A stretch of DNA of 64,000 nucleotides from NCBI GenBank assembly GCA_037355855.1, contig CM074760.1, positions 6,130,501-6,194,500 of the forward strand. Direction: 5' to 3'. The notes beneath the pieces are model-generated. The model made no database searches. It was not told where the DNA came from and was given only the letters and a program-made list of their open reading frames with translations. Made by a program: the position numbers and the translations under genes. Numbering within the stretch: position 1 is the first letter of the stretch; every line of letters begins with the position of its first letter. The DNA comes from Pseudo-nitzschia pungens (taxonomy: Eukaryota > Bacillariophyta > Bacillariophyceae > Bacillariales > Bacillariaceae). Positions 56,297 to 64,000 of this stretch are shown here, piece by piece.

Positions 56297-56539
56297 AACA
56301 ACAAAGAAAATGGTTTTCGCGCTGGAAAGTGTGACGAAGAATTTGGGAAGAACTGCATTTGGAATCGATATCTGTTTATTGCTGTCGCAGATTAAGTTTT
56401 ATGTGTTGGTCAATAGATTTTGTAAGCAGTATAATAGTAGTATAATTTATAGTGCTGATTGCGCAGTTAAGGAGCAATCTCTATATTATCGATGTGGAGA
56501 GGGTATAGATTCGTTTTGTGTAACAGTGTCGCAAATAGA

Positions 56540-58375
56540 TCAAGAACGACCCGAGCCTCTGGAACGCGAGCTTCGACTAGAGGAAGACCGGCTATGAGAT
56601 GACCCCGATGAACTTCTCGAAGATTGCGATATCGACCGAGATCGCTTCTTGCTTCGTTGTCGTTGTCGCTGTCGTCGATGATCTGGTTCGGGTGAGCGAG
56701 AACGGGACCAAGAACGAGACGGAGATTTTCCCTCTCGAGCGCGATTGTTTCGATTTTGCGAAGTTTTGGAGCTTCTAGTCTTTGAATCGGTGCTTTGTGA
56801 TCTAGAAAGGGATCTAATGGGTGATCTAGACTGTGACCGAGAACGTGACCTAGAACGTGACGTAGAACGAGATCGAGGACGAGATCTGGAGCGCGATCTA
56901 GAAAGTGATGTAGAACGTGATCTTGAACGCGATCTCGAACGAGACGTTGGCGATCTTCTTTGTGCTCTGTCCTTAGGACTTTTTTGCTTCTCCTTTCTAC
57001 CTTGAGCGTCACCGCTCTTTTTTCCGGAATTCTTTGATGGCGATGCATCATCAACTTTATTCTTGCCTCTTTTGTTCCTGCCCGCTTCTTCCTTCTCGTC
57101 CACCTTTTTTGCCCGTTTCCGTTCTAGCTCCGCCGTGTCTCTTCCATTTTCCACACTCCTGCTTCGACTGCGGCCTCGACTTCTGGAGCGGCTATCATCC
57201 GAACTTCGACTTCTGCTTCGACTCTCGGATCTCGGTCTCTTTCTTCTAGACTTCTCCCTATTTGTGTCCCTGTGATCTCGACGACTGTCTTTCCTGTGGG
57301 ATCTTCCCCTGTTCGGTCCTTGTGACGAAGACATCGACGAACGAGTGCTGTAAGAAGATATCGATGACCGACTGCTGTAGGTGGACGATGAATACGATCG
57401 AGATCTTGAGGAGGAGGAGAAGGACCTACTGTAACTCCCGCTACTACTACTACTACTGCCACTGCTATAGGAGAGTGATCTGGATCTCCGTGTCCTCGAC
57501 CGACCACGTTTTTTCTTCTGTTTGCTCCTCGCTTCTTTTCGACGCGCCTTTTCTTCGCGTTTCTTTTGGCGTTCACGCTTTCGTTCCGCTTTTTCGGCCT
57601 GCTTTTGCTCTTTCTCCTTCTTTTCCAGCTTGAGGCGCCGCTTTTGTTCCTGTAGTTCTCTATCGAATGCTGCCCCCTCTATATGCTTCTGCTTATTGAT
57701 ACCAAAGGCATCCGCGAGTCGCTCGTTTTCTTCTTCCTTCAGAGTAGCTTCGACGTGAGAGTTTGTATTCGAGGAAGGCCTTCTATCTCCTCGATAATTT
57801 TTTTTTGCGTGGTCAGCACGACGATATTGCGTCGTACGGTCGTAACCTCGAGACGAGTCATATCTACCACCCCGACTGCCCGTGCCATAATGGCCTGCAT
57901 TGGTTGTTCCTTGGTATCCCCGATCAGCCCTCTGGTTGAGACTGGTTACAACACCGTAGCCTCTGTCGCGATTGTTGTTGTTTCGAGATACATAGCGAGC
58001 CCCTTCATCTTGCCTATTTTGTTTTTCCTTCTGTCGCGCCTCTTCTTCTCCAAGGCGCGTCATTTGCCGTTCTCTCTCCTGCTGCACGCGATCCTCGATC
58101 TGTTCGGCAGTCAAATTACTTCGGCTTTCTTCCAGGTCGAGACGGAATTCGAGCAGTGAGTTTTCGACTTTGCGAAGCCGTTCATGCTTTTGGATCTCAG
58201 CGTTGCCCTTTTCGCGTGCCGCTGCAGACACAGGATTGTAAGCCGGAGGACGTTGGGAAACATTTCGTTCGCGTTGGTGGCGGACCCGTTGGTTTCGGAC
58301 ATGGCTCCGATTGGTTTGCACGTATCCCGAAGTTGCGGTGCCGCGAACAGAGGATAAACCAATTCCGTTATACAT
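56540..58375 (-). CDS. SRRM2/Cwc21-like splicing factor
   Basis: Single exon, 611 residues. N-terminus MYNGIGLSSVRGTATSGYVQ is the signature of the Cwc21/SRRM2 family, which binds the Prp8/Snu114 region of the catalytic spliceosome. A cwf21 domain follows (AEIQKHERLRKVENSLLEF, then EESRSNLTAEQIEDRVQQER, ~59-107). Then a Gln/Asn/Gly/Tyr-rich part, a Lys/Glu/Arg helical stretch (~225-285) and a long RS domain (~290-611) with many RSRS dipeptides and poly-Ser tracts. Nuclear. Antisense open frames across the RS part are codon-bias artefacts. Convergent with AP-2 mu, 243 bp apart. Confidence 0.93.
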   Translation of the reverse strand: MYNGIGLSSVRGTATSGYVQTNRSHVRNQRVRHQRERNVSQRPPAYNPVSAAAREKGNAEIQKHERLRKVENSLLEFRLDLEESRSNLTAEQIEDRVQQERERQMTRLGEEEARQKEKQNRQDEGARYVSRNNNNRDRGYGVVTSLNQRADRGYQGTTNAGHYGTGSRGGRYDSSRGYDRTTQYRRADHAKKNYRGDRRPSSNTNSHVEATLKEEENERLADAFGINKQKHIEGAAFDRELQEQKRRLKLEKKEKEQKQAEKAERKRERQKKREEKARRKEARSKQKKKRGRSRTRRSRSLSYSSGSSSSSSGSYSRSFSSSSRSRSYSSSTYSSRSSISSYSTRSSMSSSQGPNRGRSHRKDSRRDHRDTNREKSRRKRPRSESRSRSRSSDDSRSRSRGRSRSRSVENGRDTAELERKRAKKVDEKEEAGRNKRGKNKVDDASPSKNSGKKSGDAQGRKEKQKSPKDRAQRRSPTSRSRSRSRSRSTSLSRSRSRSRPRSRSTSRSRSRSRSQSRSPIRSLSRSQSTDSKTRSSKTSQNRNNRAREGKSPSRSWSRSRSPEPDHRRQRQRQRSKKRSRSISQSSRSSSGSSHSRSSSSRSSRSRGSGRS

Positions 58376-59900
58376 TTTTTCCGTCCGGAGTGTGTGTGAT
58401 TGTACGACTTATCTATCAACTTGTTGGTTCTACCTCTTTCGATCTCATGGGAGTCCAATGCCTTTTTGGTGATTCGTCCAGTTTGTTGTCATGTACCGTA
58501 TGTTGTCATATGTTACAGTACGATGGTAACCTTTTACTTCTAATTACCACTACTTCTAATAATTACAGTTACAGGTGCAAGTAACCTTACTTTAAGTACC
58601 GTACAGGAGGAGTAAACCTTACTTTACTTTCATGGGTGCTCGTACCGGAAAAGTGCGGAGCTTTACAACAACATTTTAAAAATCAGGTTGAGAGAGCTTG
58701 TCTGATGACGGACAGACAATGACGGCACTTAATGCAGTATGAAGCAACATTTCTCAATTCTGGATCAAGACTGGTGTTGATGCCAGTGTTGAGCTACAAG
58801 CTTCGGGCAAGGCAAGTGCGAAAGGCAATGTAGGATCGTATGATCCGTAGCATTGACCTAAGCCTACCATTGTCCAGTGCCGTAGTGAACAGAGCTGAAC
58901 AGTGAGGAATGAGCAGGTACTGTAGAATGTAGAGTAGTAGTAGGCAGGGTTGCTGAGCAGGGGTCTTTGGTACGGCTACTATTCTCATTGTTTTCACAAA
59001 GAGCGAGCCTAAAAGCTGTCTACGTGAATGACCAACAATGGTGGTCTGAGAAAAAGTTCCCACCCTTCCCACCCTTGCGATGCGCCTTTGCAACTGCTTC
59101 TAGCATGGGACTAAAGCCCTGCTACATGCAATCACATATGTGATCACACTTTCTCTCTAGCAGCTTTGTTAGCCTGCCAACCTATGTCTAATAGTTAGTA
59201 TACCTATGCATAGGACTGCAGGTCCCATAGCTCCTAGGAGGGTTGGTCAACGAGCAACACGACACCTCAGACAGGCAGTTGCTGGCCAGACGAGATGGCG
59301 CCTGGGAATTGGGCATAGCAGACTCAGTGTTTTTTGGGTTCTTTGGGAGCTTTCTTGTAGGATCCAAGTAGTAGAAAGTAAAACTCCTTTGTTCTATACA
59401 GCTACCAGAAAGAAGTTACATCTTGTGGAATTTTTTTGTACTAGTAGTAGAGAGTGGTGGTAGATGAAGTCTAATTTTCATTTTTATCAAGACAACAATA
59501 TAGTGTGCTGTTGTTATTGCTGTTGCCTCGTACAATATCAACGCAGAACTGAATAGTTCTCATATATTTTTCTCCCCTCATCATTTTACTTTCTTGCTTT
59601 TTTTCTGAGCCTTTTCCAACAACTTCATGTGTGCTCGATGCACTCGCATTTTTGGTAAATTATCATAGGCTATTTTCTCCAACGAGAAGATCAAGAATAG
59701 AGGGATTCCACTGCTATTTTAAATTAGTGAGTGCTGACTAAGATTACTGTACGTTCATGTCGTTGCTAACTTTTTTGTTGGAAGGTGCTGTTGTTTCCTG
59801 TCATCAATTGTACCATACGGTAGGGTAGATTCGCAATTTGCCCTCTACGAAGGAATTTCAAACCAACCCAAAAATTCCTCACAATGACAAAACTGCAAAA
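58376..59900. other. Intergenic stretch
   Basis: No gene recognised in 1.5 kb. GTAACCTTACTTTAAGTACC-type motifs at 58520-58625. Confidence 0.5.
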
Positions 59901-59974
59901 TACTCTCGGTGGGGATCGAACCCACGACCTTGGGTTTATTAGACCCACGCTCTAACCAGCTGAGCTACGAAAGC
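59901..59974 (-). tRNA. tRNA-Ile (AAU)
   Basis: 74-nt cloverleaf on the minus strand: acceptor GCTTTCG / CGAGAGT with a G-U first pair, D arm GCTC...GAGC, anticodon stem TGGGT/ACCCA with loop CTAATAA (anticodon AAU, read as IAU), 5-base variable loop, T arm GTGGG-TTCGATC-CCCAC, discriminator A. A-box TAGCTCAGCTGG and B-box GGTTCGATCC are present. No intron. CCA is not encoded. Confidence 0.93.
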
Positions 59975-60701
59975 TTGAAGCTATGTTGTGAACAGAAGGA
60001 AGGAATTAGTTTTTGAAGTTCTGTATCCCCGCTGCTAATTGAGAGAATATGTTACTGTAACGTGCTATTCAGAGAAGACCAGAAAATTGAAATAACTTTG
60101 AAAGTGGCCAAGTGGGATGAGTCTTCAACGCGTTGATGACTCGCAAAGTGAAAAGAAAAGAGACGAAGACCTCTGGGCCAAGACACCAATGAATAGCACT
60201 GACCTTGAACATCTTTACCAGATGTTGATGATATTACTAGTAGTAGTATCTGAAACGAAGTACTACGAAAATATCTACGAATGCAATTTTAAGTGAAATG
60301 ACGATTTGGGACCTGAGACTTCAAAGTAAATTAAAATGGGGGAAGCAAACTCAAACTGATTGCCATAGATTACGTCTCATTCGTACACTATGCATACAAA
60401 AGCACTCATCGTCCTCAGAATCTGTTCATAGCCTAGCCTTACTTTGTCCCAGTCGTCAAATACGCGAGACAATGTGGCAAGTTGTGAATTCGCGAATTTG
60501 GTATTGTATGTGAGAAATTTCAAATCTCAGCTCATGCCCTGGATTTCTTTACTTTCGCACTACGAGAAAAATTGGGGTTGATGTCTTCCACGAAAAAAAA
60601 GGTCTTAAATTCTTAATTCACAGCATGAGTGTAAATAAAGTGTACGTTTCACCAGAGATCGTATCATTGTTTCAATGAATCGGGACTCTTTGTGCTAACG
60701 A
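59975..60701. other. Intergenic stretch
   Basis: Nothing recognised between the tRNA and the AAGAB-like gene. Confidence 0.5.
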
Positions 60702-61814
60702 TTATGCCACAATAGAATCGTCAGAGCCATAACTGTCGTCGTCCTCTTCAAGCCCAAACTGGCCCATCAAATTTACTAGTGCCAGAGCTGCAGTTCCGGC
60801 ACGTTCCCTTCGTTCCTCGTCAGAAAGAACCCCACTCTTTGACGCCTGTCGAATCTGCGATGCTTCCTTCAAAACACTTTCCATCTGGAGAAATAGTTTT
60901 TCAGTTTGCTGATCCTCGTCATCAAGAGCTGATGATTGCTCCTGTAAACCAAAGACAGCAGCGACTTTGTCGCTGTCGTTCTTCACCGCATCTTCATTTT
61001 GCGTTTTTTGGCTGAACGTTGTCGCTGTCAAGAAGGATGGATCCGGAGGTTCGTATGGATTTTCTTCCTCGCCTTCGCCATTCGTATTTTCGGTGTCGGT
61101 TTTGTCTTGGATGGTTATTTTGGTGTCGGCAAGAGAATTTTTCAATAAATTGGATTTCGATTTTGACATCGCGGCACTTGACCACACCGTCCCTTCTATC
61201 GCTTCGATTATTCTTGCAAACCCATCCTTGTCTCTGTCATCATGCCCTTTGCGTTGGCCCTCTTCGGATAAATCAGCCTCGACGTATTCATATCCATTGT
61301 CTAAGCACCATAAAATCCTTCGCGAGAACTCCTTTTCGTGCTCCTTCCCCCGGAGTTCCGAGTTGGACAGTTCAGACAGACTCACTCCAACACAGAGCCG
61401 TAGCAAGTCTCCACAGGTGTTGTTGGATATCGCTTTCTGGTGTGCAGCATGAAGAGAATCGAAAGTGGCTGTTGAACCTGTGTTGGCTATGTCCAGACAC
61501 CGATCTGGGTTAGATTGAGCAGCGTCGAAAACGAGAATAACGCCGTCCTCCATTGTTTGAGTCGTAGCGTTTGTTTCTCCTTTCTCTTGTCCCGCTTCGA
61601 TATCTCTCAACATAATGTCAGCACTGAAATATTTGTTCCGGATCACGAAACGCGTATCGGTACTACTATCACCGTTGTCCTTTCCGTTGTTTCCATTCGG
61701 ATCTAAATTATCAACGTCCTTCTTTTGGAAGAATGAAACGATGGCTTTTCGTAACAGTTGGGAACTCTCGTTGCCATCGGTTGGACCTAAGCGAACGATT
61801 GATAACGGCGCCAT
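60702..61814 (-). CDS. AAGAB/p34-like adaptin-binding protein
   Basis: Single exon, 370 residues. Related to alpha/gamma-adaptin-binding protein p34 (AAGAB; yeast Irc6), a chaperone that assembles AP-1 and AP-2. Degenerate Rab-like GTPase fold with a VRLGPTDGNESSQLLRKAI start, a GVILVFDAAQ strand, then ILWCLDNGYEYVEADLSEEG and GFARIIEAIEGTVWSSAAM, which align with the p34 segment ending in a VWSNVVM-type motif. C-terminus is acidic with RAGTAALALVNLMGQFGLEE, corresponding to the C-terminal p34 helix. The family match is by motif memory; residues between are poorly conserved. Confidence 0.72.
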   Translation of the reverse strand: MAPLSIVRLGPTDGNESSQLLRKAIVSFFQKKDVDNLDPNGNNGKDNGDSSTDTRFVIRNKYFSADIMLRDIEAGQEKGETNATTQTMEDGVILVFDAAQSNPDRCLDIANTGSTATFDSLHAAHQKAISNNTCGDLLRLCVGVSLSELSNSELRGKEHEKEFSRRILWCLDNGYEYVEADLSEEGQRKGHDDRDKDGFARIIEAIEGTVWSSAAMSKSKSNLLKNSLADTKITIQDKTDTENTNGEGEEENPYEPPDPSFLTATTFSQKTQNEDAVKNDSDKVAAVFGLQEQSSALDDEDQQTEKLFLQMESVLKEASQIRQASKSGVLSDEERRERAGTAALALVNLMGQFGLEEDDDSYGSDDSIVA

Positions 61815-62719
61815 GGTGTCAAATTGATGGAGAGACAGAGATTCAGTAGACGTTTACTATGGGGATGATGCGAGAGGATTGAACAATCGGAACTCGACGT
61901 TGTTGTGATTTCAGATTTGATACTTCTGATGGGGTCCGACATTAGGTCCTCAATCGGAGCGTTAAAGTTCCTGCAGTTACTTCCAACAAAAAAGTAATGA
62001 TGATCTCGATCTGAGTTGCTTCTCTCCAAAATTCGTTATTTTTTTGGCTTTCAGTTGTGAGGAGATACTGGAATAAAAAGCTGTTTCAGTCTTGAGTCCT
62101 AACTTCTTTTTTACCATAACCTTACCGTAATCTTACCGGTACAGTAATCTTAATGAGTAAATTTTGAAAGTTCAGGAGATACCATGATGAATGTTTCCAG
62201 TTCACCATGATGTTTGTCAGAAGTACTAGAAGTTAAAAAGTGATACACGTAGTGTATTTTGAAATTTTAAAAATAATATATTATATCTTGGAAGTCGTAG
62301 GTTTGTCACAATGACAATAATCGAAAACGTCATAAGAACATACAACATGTGAAGTTTTGAATAAGAAACAGTGTCATGTCTTCGAAAATCTAGAGATCTC
62401 TATCTCTCTCTTTTAAACACAGAATGATCTATTTGGTTCATCGATATCAATTCAATCTTGACGCTGCTGATTTATTGCTGGGCATTGATGCATACTCGTC
62501 ATTCATTTTACCGAATGCTCAGGTATGTACGTGTAAGAGCAAAAAGGAGCCAAGAACGAACAAGGAGCTGAAACGCTCATGTAACATTCAATGGAAAAGA
62601 GGACTATTATCGTTCCCTCCGATTACAACGCTTCAAAACCATTCGGTCTCTAATTACATGGATTTTCGATTCGACCTCCAATGCATCACGAGAACACTTT
62701 GTTGCGATCATAATGTTCT
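61815..62719. other. Intergenic stretch
   Basis: AACCTTACCGTAATCTTACC motif at 62118-62140. A short plus-strand open segment (62424-62521) ending in CTCAG/GTATGT could be an exon, but no partner exon or family is seen. Confidence 0.4.
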
Positions 62720-63417
62720 TTATCGATACATCGACTCTGCCTTTTGAGATTCACGTTCCATAAGATCTAGTGGTCTCAACACATTCATCTTGTTGGTCTC
62801 AACAATGTAACCATTCATTACCATCTCGTTCAATAAAAAGTGCACTTGTTCCAGTTGATACATAATATCTAATTCACAAATACTTCCGGCCCACTTGTCC
62901 ATGGTTTCTACTAAATTGTGAATGAATTCCAGCAATCCCAATTCATTTTCGGGGTTATCATCTCCATCCTTGCTGAGTCGACTTCCGACAATGAAAAATA
63001 GACTGCCAAGAAGAAATTATTTAGATAAACCAGCCAAAATGCCTTCATGAAAAGATCCTGCTTTCTTACCTCGCATAACGCCGATAGACGATTTTGTATC
63101 CGCGGTATTCGACAAAGGAACACTGGAGTTCCGAACGAGAGAGGCACTTTCGGATGATCTCGCTCTCAAGGGCACTTCGCTCTACCATCGATATCCATTC
63201 ATAATACGACGATAGCCGGGTCTGACCCTGTTTGTTTCTGCGAAGAGAGTTAGAAGGAACTATTGTGTTAGGCAAGGTCGGTTGTCGGAATTTCAACGAC
63301 TCCTAACGCATCCATACTTGCTTTGAAGCAAGCAAAATGAACGAAAATCTCTAGTGCTCGACCGTCTCGTTGGTTGAAAATTCCAACTTACACCATAAGG
63401 AGGAAGGAAATCGGCAT
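62720..63417 (-). CDS. AP4S1: AP-4 complex subunit sigma
   Basis: Exons 63417-63392, 63237-63070 and 63002-62720; 158 residues (animal sigma4 144). Small longin-fold subunit of the AP-4 adaptor at the trans-Golgi network. Reads MPISFLLMV then [87 protein letters not shown]. The NKQGQTRLS and [11 protein letters not shown] combination and the [12 protein letters not shown] segment fit sigma4 better than sigma1 or sigma2. Introns 154 and 67 bp. C-terminal tail slightly longer than usual. Confidence 0.9.
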
Positions 63418-64000
63418 TTTGGCTGCAAGCTATACTATGCACTTGTTCTGTCTTCCAAGAGCGATTGAAAGCTCCCGACTCTTTTGTCCGTCGGGATGTT
63501 GCTTAGTTTAGAGTAATCATACGAAGTACGAAGTACGAATTACTAAACACAGAACTTTACGCGCTGAGTGCACCACTGCATTTCAAGATCATTCTTGTTC
63601 AGGTCGATTTCGTGAGTTGAAAATGACCTTTCACTCGACTAACGGCTGGAAAAATCAATATTTTGAAAATTAGAAATATAAATCCCCGTCGACTCCAATC
63701 TGAATCTACGGACAGATGGGGTCACAGGTGAAGGCTCAGGTCACGCGGTTCACGTGTATCACTTCCTGTTTTTCTCGAGAAACTTGAAAAGCGTCCGAGT
63801 TCCCAAAAAAGCGATTCGGGTTGCCGACCGTATTTCTGAAAAGCTCCTAACCACCGCTCAGACATCGGCTATGCCGCCACTAATAGTATCAATATCACAA
63901 ACAGCAGCTTCTGAAAGGGCGACAGTTGACGTTCTTAAAATAGTGTTTGCATCCTGAATTGTTGTCATATCGTACGCGCTGGATAACTTTGCCTACACAC
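63418..64000. other. Window end, no assigned gene
   Basis: Plus-strand frame 63754-63957 and minus-strand frame 63968-63858 overlap over their 3' parts. Neither has a recognisable motif. Either could be part of a gene continuing beyond the window. Confidence 0.3.

Noticed and set aside
57262..58159. Plus-strand open frames antisense to the SRRM2-like gene
   Set aside because: Serine/arginine codons leave the antisense frame open; the family signature is on the minus strand only.

Overview
The window looks like nuclear DNA of a diatom or close stramenopile relative, probably a raphid pennate. The basis is inference from content: a complete Ty1/copia element of diatom (CoDi-like) type, short GT-AG introns of about 70-180 bp, a eukaryotic tRNA-Ile, an intron-rich LRR membrane protein of the kind expanded in pennate diatoms, and ordinary eukaryotic trafficking, splicing and chromatin genes. 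No species is claimed.

The left part (about 1-37.7 kb) is repeat-rich. It holds a minisatellite, then a stefin-type cystatin gene (1256-1436 + 5335-5531) cut in two by a gag-only LTR element (1437-5329, TSD TCGTC). A second, unrelated gag-only element with TA...CA LTRs follows (5624-9867, TSD TCATG). Next comes a large multi-exon LRR membrane gene on the minus strand (11191-18261). Then there is a large inverted structure (about 20.0-29.2 kb) made of minisatellite arms, an 808-bp foldback element and a full-length autonomous copia element (21796-28266, TSD GTATT, 1803-codon Gag-Pol). A third LTR element follows on the minus strand (29403-34843, TSD CTGCT). It is a chimera: inside its gag it carries a 1.64 kb block consisting of 274 bp of the cystatin gene 5' part, an internal LTR, a leader and the start of gag, almost identical to positions 1163-2806. 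A 163-bp satellite and simple repeats complete this part.

The right part (about 37.8-64 kb) is gene-dense. It contains a SWI3/SMARCC-like chromatin remodelling subunit whose frame is broken several times, a small one-TM protein, a PP2C phosphatase, a DHHC palmitoyltransferase, an APP1-type phosphatidate phosphatase with five TPYG repeats, a TauE/SafE (TSUP) anion transporter, AP-2 mu, an SRRM2/Cwc21-like RS protein, tRNA-Ile(AAU), an AAGAB/p34-like adaptin-binding protein and AP-4 sigma. Exon boundaries were set by reading GT/AG sites that keep the frame.

How the parts relate: the three copia-type elements share LTR ends (TGTTTGGA...TCCAAACA), a self-complementary primer site and a PPT, so the autonomous element could mobilise the gag-only ones in trans. 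The best explanation of the chimera is copy-choice during reverse transcription between a cystatin-promoter read-through RNA and a related element RNA. In the gene-dense part, three of ten genes (AP-2 mu, AAGAB-like, AP-4 sigma) belong to the clathrin-adaptor system and lie within 9 kb.
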